Shown here piece after piece: positions 1 to 6,168 of a DNA stretch of 10,627 nt. Source of the stretch: Pseudorhodobacter sp. (GTDB lineage: Bacteria; Pseudomonadota; Alphaproteobacteria; Rhodobacterales; Rhodobacteraceae); NCBI GenBank assembly GCA_014378345.1, contig JACMNW010000154.1, positions 1-10,627 of the forward strand, in the 5' to 3' direction. The notes below the pieces were generated by a model that was not told the origin of the DNA, searched no databases, and worked only from the letters and a program-made list of their open reading frames with translations. A program made the translations under genes and the position numbers. Numbering within the stretch: position 1 is the first letter of the stretch; every line of letters begins with the position of its first letter.

Positions 1-520
1 GGATCGCGGTCATCGCGCAGGGAAAGCCACATCTTGTGCACCGCCCAATAGCGCGGATCAGGGCAGCGCATCGGGGCCGGAAACCCGCGCGCGTCAAGCA
101 CGATTACCTCGACTACCGGGGCATTTACCAGCCATTGCAAGCCTATAATGGGGGCAGGGCGAACATCTCCGTTCTCCAGCGGCTCGGCCCCCGGCATTAC
201 CCGGTGGATCGGTCTCCGTTCTGGCCTGATAAATTCGATCATATAGCCTTTGTCATTGGTCAGCCGGAAATCCATTGTGCCGCTTGATTGAAAGCTTGCA
301 TCAACGGTCTTTTGCACCAACCGGGCCAAACCAATCTGTTCATCGGCATCGGTTCACAATCGAAGCCGATTGCGATCATCATCCAGAATATCGACATCGC
401 CAGGGATCCGCGAAAGCTATGACGCCGCAGATCATCAGCCACGATCCACGTCGCCCAAAGCTGCGACATATCAGCCCGCTCTCGGATTGTTCTTGTATCT
501 AAGTCATTGTAAAACATCAT
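1..520 (-). pseudogene. Broken GSU2403-type nucleotidyltransferase-fold gene (5' end and 3' part, frameshifted)
   Basis: Two pieces in different minus-strand frames read as one protein. The 5' piece (520 down to about 402) begins MMFYNDLDTRTIRERAD and contains LWATWIVADDLRRHSFRGS, which resembles the N-terminus of this family. The 3' piece (about 401 down to 1) has GDVDILDDDRNRLRL, then a TGA stop at 354-356, then a long open stretch with ASFQSSGTMDFRLTNDKGYM, IEFIRPERR, IIGLQWLVN and DPRYWAVHKMWLSLRDD. This order (DVD acidic strand, FR..N..GYM, DLIRP-like, GL.WL, PDPR.....K.WLS) matches my memory of the PF12281-like nucleotidyltransferase family. Intact members are roughly 300 or more residues, and the part between FRGS and GDVD (around 80-100 residues) is absent. 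The junction near 401-405 also changes frame. An internal deletion, a frameshift and a nonsense codon together indicate a dead gene. The C-terminus lies beyond the left edge. The family call is from recalled motifs, not a search. Confidence 0.7.
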
Positions 521-562
521 TTTGGTAAATATTGCCACCATTATAAATCTTCAATTACCAAA
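501..562. repeat. Symmetrical AT-rich element, copy A
   Basis: TTTGGTAA at 521-528 and its reverse complement TTACCAAA at 555-562 are separated by 26 bp. CATTGTAA lies at 505-512. The same three motifs recur at the same spacings 159 bp to the right in copy B; over 501-528 versus 660-687 I count 22 of 28 identical bases, while the 26-bp interior is not conserved. The left arm overlaps the probable start codons (ATGATG, 520-515) of the broken nucleotidyltransferase gene, and a minus-strand TATAAT lies between the arms at 539-544. This fits an operator flanking a promoter -10 box, but no regulator is known for it. Confidence 0.6.
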
Positions 563-659
563 CATCGCATTTTCAGATGTTTAATCAAGTAATCTGTGAC
601 GGAGGGGAAATCTATGCATCTACCTCGAAGGGTCACGATTATGCCAAGGTTAGATCCGT

Positions 660-737
660 AAACCATTGTAATAATTCAATTTGGTAACAATTATACAGAA
701 ACATATTAGTGAATTACCAAATAAATACATTACAATG
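660..737. repeat. Symmetrical AT-rich element, copy B (nested double inverted repeat)
   Basis: Two inverted repeats share one axis at 700.5. The inner pair is ATTTGGTAA (679-687) with TTACCAAAT (714-722); the outer pair is CATTGTAAT (664-672) with ATTACAATG (729-737). Between inner and outer arms lie 6 bp on each side without symmetry, and the 26-bp centre is also not symmetrical. Each half therefore reads TTACCAAA-N8-TTACAATG away from the centre; the left half of copy A reads the same outward with the same N8 spacing. The minus-strand half has LNYYNGLRI and then a stop in the frame matching MMFYNDLDT of the adjacent pseudogene, so it may be a relic duplication of that gene's 5' end. The alternative is a pair of regulator binding sites. 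Confidence 0.65.
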
Positions 738-951
738 CTTTAGGTGATATACGCCCTTTCCTATCGTGCAACGACCCCCCGTGTTACCACTCCCCACCAA
801 ACCCTTAACAACCTCTTACTACCCCACACAATACTTAGCGAAATTAACACGCTGCCCCGCGTACCACGCGTGTTACGCACCGCCATAACCCATCCTCGGC
901 AACTCTCCGCATCGTGAAAACCAAGGGGATGCAACCCGCCCTCATTCCCCC

Positions 952-957
952 TATATT
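952..957 (+). promoter_or_regulatory. Probable -10 box of lolA, suggesting a leaderless transcript
   Basis: TATATT at 952-957 matches the TATAAT consensus at five of six positions and sits seven bases before the lolA ATG at 964. No purine-rich ribosome binding site is present between them (CGCCCC). If this box is used, transcription would start at or within a base or two of the start codon. The -35 region (about 928-934, ATGCAA) is weak, so the call is tentative. Confidence 0.35.
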
Positions 958-963
958 CGCCCC

Positions 964-1563
964 ATGAACATCAAATCCGCTGTCCTGGCCCCGATCCTGA
1001 TCCTCTCGCTCGCATTCCCCGCGCTGGCCGATAAAATCCCGCTGAAAGCCCTGTCCGCCTATCTGAATAGCCTTTCCACCGCCGAGGTTGAGTTTACCCA
1101 GATCAACGCTGACGGATCGATTGCCACCGGAAAGCTGTTCATCAAACGCCCCGGCCGTGCCCGGTTTGAATATGCCCCGCCCGACAAATCCCTTGTCCTC
1201 GCCGGGGGCGGCCAAGTCGCGATATTTGACGCGAAATCCAACCAGCCGCCCGAACAATACCCGCTGAAGCGGACGCCGCTGAACCTGATCCTTGCGGAAA
1301 ACATCGACCTTGCCCGCGCGAAAATGGTGGTTGGTCATACGGAAGATGGCACCTCGACCCGCGTGAAGGCCCAAGATCCCGACCACCCGGAATATGGATC
1401 GATCGAACTGGTTTTCACTGCAGCCCCCACCGAGCTTCGCCAGTGGGTGATCACCGATGATGCCGGTAATCAAACCACGGTTATCCTTGGCGACATGAAA
1501 AAGGGCGCGAAACTGCCCGCATCTTTATTCAGCATCACGATTGAGGCGGACAAGCGCAAATAA
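964..1563 (+). CDS. lolA: Outer-membrane lipoprotein carrier protein LolA
   Basis: Periplasmic chaperone that takes mature lipoproteins released by LolCDE from the inner membrane and passes them to the outer membrane. The 199-residue product starts with a clear signal peptide: MNIK, a hydrophobic stretch, then FPALA before DKIP, giving cleavage after about residue 22. The mature part has the LolA layout: LSAYLNSLSTAEVEFTQ, then GKLFIKRPGRARFEYAPPD (the R-P-G-R-x-R-F-x-Y stretch typical of the family), then a VVAxGxxVxxYD-like stretch seen as LVLAGGGQVAIFDAK, and QYPLKRTPLNLILAENIDL. Length is usual for the family. No ribosome binding site precedes the ATG. The TAA at 1561-1563 touches the stop codon of the convergent transglycosylase gene. 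In many relatives lolA follows ftsK; here a broken nucleotidyltransferase gene and AT-rich DNA lie upstream instead. Confidence 0.93.
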   Translation: MNIKSAVLAPILILSLAFPALADKIPLKALSAYLNSLSTAEVEFTQINADGSIATGKLFIKRPGRARFEYAPPDKSLVLAGGGQVAIFDAKSNQPPEQYPLKRTPLNLILAENIDLARAKMVVGHTEDGTSTRVKAQDPDHPEYGSIELVFTAAPTELRQWVITDDAGNQTTVILGDMKKGAKLPASLFSITIEADKRK

Positions 1564-2142
1564 CTACCGGCAGGTCGTCAGCTGATCGCTATAAGTCTGC
1601 GCCCGCGTCCCGACCCGGGCGGCAACCTCGATCAGCCAAGGCTTGTCATTATGACTGCCGTTCGCATACCCGGTGCGGCCTTCATGGTAAGCCAGATACT
1701 GCGTTTCTGCGTCGCCCAGCGATATGCCAAGTTTTTCGCGGGATTGGGCCATATACCAGCCCATGAAATCAGTCGCATCCTCAATCCGGTCCCGCCGTGC
1801 GCCGCGCCGGTTCTGATCATCGCGGTATTCATCCCAAGTGCCATCTAATGCCTGCGAGTATCCGTAGGCTGACGATTGCCGCCCCATAGGAATGATCCCC
1901 AGCGCAAAACGGTGCGGGGTGCGCGCATTGCCGACAAACTTGGATTCCTGATGAATGATCGCCATCAACACCGGCACAGGCACGCCCCATTTACGTTCGG
2001 TATCCTGCATGGCGCGGAAATACTGCGGACGTTCGTCCACAATTGCACAGGCGTTATCAAGATTGCGCGGCGCCGAAAAATTACCACCCCCGCATGATGC
2101 AAGGAATGCCAAAAGGATCGCCGCACGGATGAGTCTGCTCAT
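1564..2142 (-). CDS. Lipoprotein transglycosylase SLT-domain protein
   Basis: Predicted to cleave peptidoglycan glycan strands from a lipid-anchored position in the envelope. The chosen ATG at 2142 is preceded by GAGGGG and gives a 192-residue protein beginning MSRLIRAAILLAFLASCGGG, a lipoprotein signal with lipobox LASC and acylated Cys17. A longer upstream frame from 2208 would spoil this signal. The SLT fold is seen in PVLMAIIHQESKF (catalytic Glu66), SAYGYSQALDGTWDEYR (the G-Y-S/G-Q motif, residues 94-97), the DATDFMGWYM helix and YLAYHEGRTGYANGSH. Closest in style to the small transglycosylase lipoproteins of Rhodobacteraceae; the exact MltX class cannot be assigned. The AEC permease gene lies upstream on the same strand, 76 bp away, so the two may share a transcript. 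It ends exactly against lolA, tail to tail. Confidence 0.9.
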   Translation of the reverse strand: MSRLIRAAILLAFLASCGGGNFSAPRNLDNACAIVDERPQYFRAMQDTERKWGVPVPVLMAIIHQESKFVGNARTPHRFALGIIPMGRQSSAYGYSQALDGTWDEYRDDQNRRGARRDRIEDATDFMGWYMAQSREKLGISLGDAETQYLAYHEGRTGYANGSHNDKPWLIEVAARVGTRAQTYSDQLTTCR

Positions 2143-2218
2143 TTGCCCCTCGTGCCTTTTTATTTTGTAAGCATGGTAGTGCAAAACCCTCCCGGTTGAA
2201 ATGGGCAAAGCCGAGATT

Positions 2219-3100
2219 TCAGATCAGAAAACTCAGAGTAAGCGGAAGTGTGACGATCGACATTACAGTTGATACGATCACAAGTCCCGCAACAGCATCT
2301 GCATCGGCGCCGTATTTTTCAGCCAACAGATAAGAGGTGACCGCAACGGGCGTGGTTATTTGTAAAATCAGAACTGCCAAAGGCACGGATTGCAAACCAA
2401 AGGCCCAACCCGTTGCCACTGCGACCAAAAGACAAAGCGCAGCCCGCGCTAGTGAAAGCCAGAACGCCCTTCCAAGCTGCCCAACCCCAAGCCTCGCTAT
2501 CGCCACCCCCAGCGTGATCAGCATCAGCGGAATCGCCATTTGCCCGATCAGATCCAGCGAATTGGTCAACCAAAGCGGCGTGGACCAGCCTTGCCACAGG
2601 AACAGCGCGCCAAGCAACGTGGCCGCCATCGCAGGTTCTTTGATGACGCGCAGTAGCGATCCACCGCCAGACACCAACCAGATGCCGAAAGTAAAGCTCC
2701 ATACCACCATGACGGCAAAGATAACGACTGCGTATCCAAGGCCCGCCTCACCAAAGGCAAACAGCGCCAAAGGCAGGCCCAAATTGCCGGTGTTGCCGAA
2801 AATCAGAGGCGCCAGAAACGTACGCCGATCAAGTTTTAAGACAATTACCAACCCCCAGAAAATAACCGTCAATAAGGCGTAGGCGACCACTGACGCCAGC
2901 AAAACGGAGGTCAACGCCGCCGGATTAATGTTGGTTTTCATCAGCGCGGTGAAGATCAGGCACGGCACGCCCAGCGTCATCGAAAGCCGCGTCACAAACT
3001 CCATCCGGTATTCATAACCCAGCTTAGCCCAAGCAAAACCGATGCCCGCAAGGATGCAGACCGGGGCCACAATCTGCATGACTGTCGTGATGAGGTTCAC
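2219..3100 (-). CDS. AEC-family (auxin efflux carrier-like) permease
   Basis: Integral inner-membrane transporter of the AEC family, members of which export or import small organic anions such as malate or malonate; the substrate here cannot be told. The 293-residue protein consists of about nine to ten hydrophobic segments. Family marks are GVPCLIFTALMK near residue 50, FGNTGNLGLPLALFAFGEAGLGYAV near residues 100-125, and TTPVAVTSYLLAEKYGADADAVAGLVIVSTVMS near the C-terminus. The start is a GTG at 3098-3100 with AGGGA eight bases upstream; an ATG seven codons inside (3079) is the alternative but lacks such a site. It is divergent from hspQ with 84 bp between them, and upstream of the transglycosylase gene. 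Confidence 0.88.
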   Translation of the reverse strand: MNLITTVMQIVAPVCILAGIGFAWAKLGYEYRMEFVTRLSMTLGVPCLIFTALMKTNINPAALTSVLLASVVAYALLTVIFWGLVIVLKLDRRTFLAPLIFGNTGNLGLPLALFAFGEAGLGYAVVIFAVMVVWSFTFGIWLVSGGGSLLRVIKEPAMAATLLGALFLWQGWSTPLWLTNSLDLIGQMAIPLMLITLGVAIARLGVGQLGRAFWLSLARAALCLLVAVATGWAFGLQSVPLAVLILQITTPVAVTSYLLAEKYGADADAVAGLVIVSTVMSIVTLPLTLSFLI

Positions 3101-3130
3101 AGACTGTTTCCCTAAATCTTCACCTGTTTG

Positions 3131-3149
3131 GTAGACATGCGATGCCTAC
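3131..3149. promoter_or_regulatory. Palindrome in the hspQ promoter region
   Basis: GTAGACATGCGATGCCTAC is a 19-bp dyad: 8-bp arms with one mismatched pair around GCG. It covers the -35 box and the first part of the spacer of the predicted hspQ promoter, where a bound repressor would block polymerase. It also lies between two divergent genes, so it could serve the AEC permease gene. No regulator is recognisable from the motif. Confidence 0.4.
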
Positions 3150-3161
3150 AAGGATTATTAT
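3132..3161 (+). promoter_or_regulatory. Predicted hspQ promoter
   Basis: TAGACA at 3132-3137 (five of six to TTGACA) and TATTAT at 3156-3161 (five of six to TATAAT) are 18 bp apart. Transcription would start near 3168, leaving a short leader with AGGGG at 3171-3175, nine bases before the hspQ ATG. A heat-shock sigma factor site might be expected for this gene, but I see no clear one. Confidence 0.5.
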
Positions 3162-3184
3162 AAGGGGTGTAGGGGTATTTTATT

Positions 3185-3511
3185 ATGTTCAAGACGGCGG
3201 CCAAATATCATTTGGGGCAAATACTGCGTCATAAGAAACATCCCTTCCGCGGCGTAGTGTTTGACGTGGATGCGATGTTTTCCAATACCGAAGCGTGGTA
3301 CGACGCCATTCCCGAAGACAGCCGCCCACGCCGTGACCAGCCGTTTTATCATCTGCTGGCTGAGAATGACCAAAGCTACTATGTGGCCTATGTGTCAGAG
3401 CAAAACCTTGTGCCAGATGATATGGCAGGGCCTGTTGACCACCCCGATCTTCCTGATCTGTTCGGTGATTTTGAAAATGGCCGCTATCCGCTGCAATTTC
3501 AGTTGAATTAA
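3185..3511 (+). CDS. hspQ: Heat shock protein HspQ (YccV-like)
   Basis: Small protein of the HspQ/YccV family. In enterobacteria it is a heat-shock protein that affects the stability of mutant DnaA and serves as a Lon substrate and specificity enhancer; that role is inferred here. The 108 residues fit the family's length. Recognisable segments are KYHLGQILRHKKHPFRGVVFDVDAMFSNTEAWYD (G..V.H...P.RGV..DVDP.F...E.WY), RPRRDQPFYHLLAEND (Q.FYH...E) and YVAYVSEQNLVPDD (YVSEQNL), followed by HP.L.DLF. It has its own probable promoter and a palindrome upstream. The STAS/anti-sigma pair begins 85 bp downstream on the same strand, and no terminator hairpin is obvious between them. Confidence 0.93.
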   Translation: MFKTAAKYHLGQILRHKKHPFRGVVFDVDAMFSNTEAWYDAIPEDSRPRRDQPFYHLLAENDQSYYVAYVSEQNLVPDDMAGPVDHPDLPDLFGDFENGRYPLQFQLN

Positions 3512-3596
3512 ACCTGGCCTGTTTGGGTTTTGGTTACTTTTTGATAACACTCTCGCCGTAACCTCTCGTTCACAGGAATGACGGGAGCGGGTGGGA

Positions 3597-3932
3597 ATGG
3601 ACCTTAAGACAGAAGCGCAGGATGATCTTTTGATCGTGCGGGCCATGGAAGACCGGATTGACGCCGCAGGTGCCATTCAGTTCAAAGAACAAATGCGCAC
3701 GATTTGCCAGAACCCGCTGCCGCGTGTGATGCTGGATCTGTCGCGCGTGGCGTTTCTTGATAGTTCTGGCTTGGGTGCAGTGGTTGCGGTGATGAAACTG
3801 CTTGGCCCGGGGCGCAGGCTTGAATTGGCGGCACTTACGCCGACCGTGGCAAAGGTGTTTCGCCTGACGCGGATGGATACTGTGTTCACCATACATGACA
3901 GCGTTCCCAATGGCCTCTCCAGCGCTGTTTGA
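3597..3932 (+). CDS. STAS-domain anti-sigma factor antagonist
   Basis: SpoIIAA/RsbV-like protein of a partner-switching module. In its unphosphorylated form such a protein binds the anti-sigma kinase and frees the kinase's target. The 111-residue product is a single STAS domain: IVRAMEDRIDAAGAIQFKEQM, then VMLDLSRVAFLDSSGLGAVVAVMKLL, where the second serine of DSSG (Ser57) corresponds to the phosphorylated serine of SpoIIAA, then LELAALTPTVAKVFRLTRMDTVFTIH. The ATG at 3597 is chosen because GGGAG at 3583-3587 lies nine bases before it; an in-frame GTG at 3591 is too close to that site. Its last 38 bases overlap the following kinase gene, so translation of the two is probably coupled. Cytoplasmic. 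Confidence 0.92.
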   Translation: MDLKTEAQDDLLIVRAMEDRIDAAGAIQFKEQMRTICQNPLPRVMLDLSRVAFLDSSGLGAVVAVMKLLGPGRRLELAALTPTVAKVFRLTRMDTVFTIHDSVPNGLSSAV

Positions 3933-4356
3933 TATGGCAGATTCAGGGCTTTTCACCCTGCTTAGCACGCCAGGGGCCGTGCGCGCGACTTTGGGCGAAA
4001 TAGGGCGGCATCCGGTAATGTCCAAACTGCCCCAAGACGCGCGGGGCAGCGCGGAGGTTGTTCTTGCGGAAGCCTTGAACAACATCGTTGAACACGCCTA
4101 CGACCATGCGGGTGGCAAGATAGAGCTGCGCTTGCACAGGGTCAGGGGCATGCTGCTTTGCGACGTTTTTGATACAGGCGCGCCGATGCCAAACTGCGAA
4201 ATCCCAACTGGATTGGCGCAATCCGTTGATCAGACAGAAGACTTGCCAGAAGGCGGATTTGGTTGGTTTTTGATTCGCACACTTACAGAAAACCTACAAT
4301 ATCGGCGGATTGGTGCCCGTAACCATCTGAGTTTTCAATTAAATATTGAACAGTAA
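3895..4356 (+). CDS. Anti-sigma regulatory factor, RsbW/SpoIIAB-like serine kinase
   Basis: GHKL-type ATPase that would phosphorylate the neighbouring STAS protein and hold an unknown target. The 153-residue frame shows the ATP-binding boxes: EVVLAEALNNIVEHAYDH (Glu59 and Asn63 of the N box), CDVFDTGAPM (Asp93-x-Gly95, G1 box) and LPEGGFGWFLIRTLTE (G2 box, residues 118-131), ending RNHLSFQLNI. The start is uncertain: ATG at 3895, 3910 and 3934 are all in frame and none has a clear ribosome binding site; 3934 falls just after the STAS stop codon. Coupled translation is likely. No sigma factor, PP2C phosphatase or response regulator gene is in the window, so the partner that is switched is not visible here. 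Confidence 0.88.
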   Translation: MTAFPMASPALFDMADSGLFTLLSTPGAVRATLGEIGRHPVMSKLPQDARGSAEVVLAEALNNIVEHAYDHAGGKIELRLHRVRGMLLCDVFDTGAPMPNCEIPTGLAQSVDQTEDLPEGGFGWFLIRTLTENLQYRRIGARNHLSFQLNIEQ

Positions 4357-4586
4357 CTGTTTCTGCGCCGCGATTGTTTCCCGATCATTCGAATAGTCAT
4401 TGAATCGCCGTGATTTTCCCTAAATCCAGCCGCAGGTGAGGTGCATCGTGATCCGGTAGCTGCACAAAGCTTCTCTCGGCGCTGCGATTCAAGTAGCCCC
4501 CACCCAGATTGTGGCGTCGAGATATTCTTTGCTGTTAAATCCCTAAACTGCATCCTACGGTCTGCCTCTGAACAAGGGGCAGCTAA

Positions 4587-6164
4587 ATGCGTGATTTTCA
4601 ACTTCCCGGCAGATCAGCGGTTTTTGCCAGCAACGGCATGTGCGCCACATCACATCCTTTGGCCGCGAAAGTGGCGATCGATACGCTGCAGGCCGGCGGA
4701 AACGCTGTTGATGCGGCGATAGCGGGGGCGGTTTTGTTAGGCATTTGCGAACCCCAAATGACCGGTATCGGTGGCGATTGTTTTGTGCTGCTGAAACCCG
4801 CAGGGACTGAGCGGGTGATCGCGCTGAACGGCTCTGGTCGCGCGCCAAAGGGTCTGATGTCGCAGGATTTGCGTGACAGGGGGCATCATACAGTTCCCGT
4901 GAACAGTGTCGAATCTGTAACCTTACCCGGTGCTGTGGATGCGTTTTGCAGACTTTCCGCCGATTGGGGCAAATTTGATATGGCCCAGACGCTTGGCCCC
5001 GCCATTCACTATGCTGAAAATGGCGTGCCCGTTGCCCCGCGCACCGCGTTTGATTGGCGCGAGGCAGTGGATAATCTGCAAGGCGATGCGCGGCAGTATT
5101 ACCTTTTGCAGGGCCGCGCGCCGACCGCCGGACAAATATTTCGCGCGCCCCGACAGGCGGATGTTCTGCGCAAAGTGGCGGCTCAGGGTCGTGCCGGGTT
5201 TTATGAGGGCGAGGTTGCCGAAGACATGGTTTTGTCTTTGCAAGCAATGGGCGGTACTCACCAGATGCAGGATTTCGCCGCAGTTGCCTGTGATTACACC
5301 AATCCGGTTTCAGGCATCTACAAAGGCACGGAAGTGTTGGAGCACCCGCCAAACGGCCAAGGGGCTACGGCAATTCTGCTGCTGAATATCCTTGCGGAAT
5401 TTGATTTGGCGGGACTGGATCCGTTCGGTGCTGACCGTGCGCATATCGAGGCAGAGGCGGCAAAACTTGCTTATGATGCCCGCAACCGGTTTTTAGCGGA
5501 TGCAGATCATACAACCCGGCTTGCGCATATGTTGGCCCCCGAAACGGCAAAGACACTGGCCGCCCTGATCAACCCAAACCGGGCCATGCCCGCCGCAGCA
5601 CCGCTGACAGAGGCTGTGCACAAAGATACGATTTATCTGACCGTGGTCGATAAAGACCGCATGGCGGTTTCCTTGATCTATTCGGTGTTTCACAGCTTTG
5701 GGTCAGGCCTTGCGAGCGCCAAATTCGGCATCAATTTCCAGAACCGTGGCGCGGGCTTTACGCTGACGCCCGGCCATCCGAATGAGGCCGCAGGTGGTAA
5801 ACGCCCGATGCACACCATCATTCCCGGGATGCTGCGCCAAAATGGCCGCGTGACCATGCCTTTCGGGGTGATGGGCGGTGCATATCAACCCAATGGCCAC
5901 GCGCGTTTCATCACCAACTTGGTGGATTTCGGCCTTGATCCGCAGACTGCAATAGATGCGCCACGGTCCTTTTCAGGCGAGGACGGCATGGAAGTGGAAC
6001 GCGGCTATGCCCCAGAAGTGCGCGCCAAGCTTGCGGAAATGGGGCATGATGTGAAAATACCTGACGGCCCGATAGGCGGCGCACAAGCGATTTTGATGGA
6101 TGATAGCGGCGTTTTGCAAGGGGCGTCTGACCCCCGCAAAGACGGCTGCGCGCTGGGGTATTGA
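4587..6164 (+). CDS. Gamma-glutamyltransferase-family N-terminal nucleophile hydrolase
   Basis: Member of the GGT family, enzymes that hydrolyse or transfer gamma-glutamyl groups (for example of glutathione) or related amides. The 525-residue precursor would cut itself before Thr348 in AVHKDTIYLTVVDKD, which lines up with the nucleophile motif TTHFSVVD of classical GGT. Early motifs are SHPLAAKVAIDTLQAGGNAVDAAIA and EPQMTGIGGDCF (residues 22-65), NGSGRAP (Arg85, equivalent to the glutamate-binding arginine), and PPNGQGATAI near 255. The small-subunit part has PMHTIIPGM where classical GGT has PLSSM, and FGVMGGAYQPNGH as the Gly-Gly loop. This variant is common in cytoplasmic GGT-like and amidase-like members, so the natural substrate may not be glutathione. 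There is no signal peptide. The ATG has AAGGGG about seven bases upstream. The 230-bp gap before it shows no convincing promoter. The next gene starts 4 bp after its stop. Confidence 0.92.
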   Translation: MRDFQLPGRSAVFASNGMCATSHPLAAKVAIDTLQAGGNAVDAAIAGAVLLGICEPQMTGIGGDCFVLLKPAGTERVIALNGSGRAPKGLMSQDLRDRGHHTVPVNSVESVTLPGAVDAFCRLSADWGKFDMAQTLGPAIHYAENGVPVAPRTAFDWREAVDNLQGDARQYYLLQGRAPTAGQIFRAPRQADVLRKVAAQGRAGFYEGEVAEDMVLSLQAMGGTHQMQDFAAVACDYTNPVSGIYKGTEVLEHPPNGQGATAILLLNILAEFDLAGLDPFGADRAHIEAEAAKLAYDARNRFLADADHTTRLAHMLAPETAKTLAALINPNRAMPAAAPLTEAVHKDTIYLTVVDKDRMAVSLIYSVFHSFGSGLASAKFGINFQNRGAGFTLTPGHPNEAAGGKRPMHTIIPGMLRQNGRVTMPFGVMGGAYQPNGHARFITNLVDFGLDPQTAIDAPRSFSGEDGMEVERGYAPEVRAKLAEMGHDVKIPDGPIGGAQAILMDDSGVLQGASDPRKDGCALGY

Positions 6165-6168
6165 CGCG

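Larger units (their letters stand above)
542..963. other. Gene-free region between the broken nucleotidyltransferase gene and lolA
   Basis: No convincing gene lies here. Positions 542-760 are strikingly AT-rich compared with the flanking genes and hold most of the symmetrical elements. Positions about 763-838 have very few G residues on the plus strand, with many CCCC, CCA and TTA steps. The last 100 bases return to ordinary composition and end in the probable lolA promoter. A 41-codon minus-strand reading frame (541-666) is open between the two elements but has no ribosome binding site and no recognisable relatives, so I do not call it a gene. Confidence 0.6.

Noticed and set aside
541..666. 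41-codon minus-strand frame between the two symmetrical elements, its stop overlapping an ATG (TAATG)
   Set aside because: No ribosome binding site, no recognisable family, and its start codon lies inside the repeated motif TTACAATG, so it is probably chance in AT-rich DNA.
501..737. Copies A and B as a CRISPR array or iterons of an origin
   Set aside because: There are only two copies, symmetrical rather than direct repeats with uniform spacers, and no cas, rep or partition genes nearby.
844..1473. Long 209-codon minus-strand frame opposite lolA
   Set aside because: It is antisense to a clear lolA with a signal peptide and family motifs, and its translation resembles no protein family.
4365..4430. 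GCGATT ... AATCGC arms around ATTCGAAT, followed by TTTT, after the anti-sigma gene
   Set aside because: The 6-bp arms are about 30 bases apart and the T run is short and offset, so a terminator or cruciform cannot be supported.
4555..5352. 265-codon minus-strand frame opposite the GGT-family gene
   Set aside because: Composition rich in Arg, Pro, Cys and His is typical of an antisense shadow; the plus-strand frame carries all catalytic motifs.
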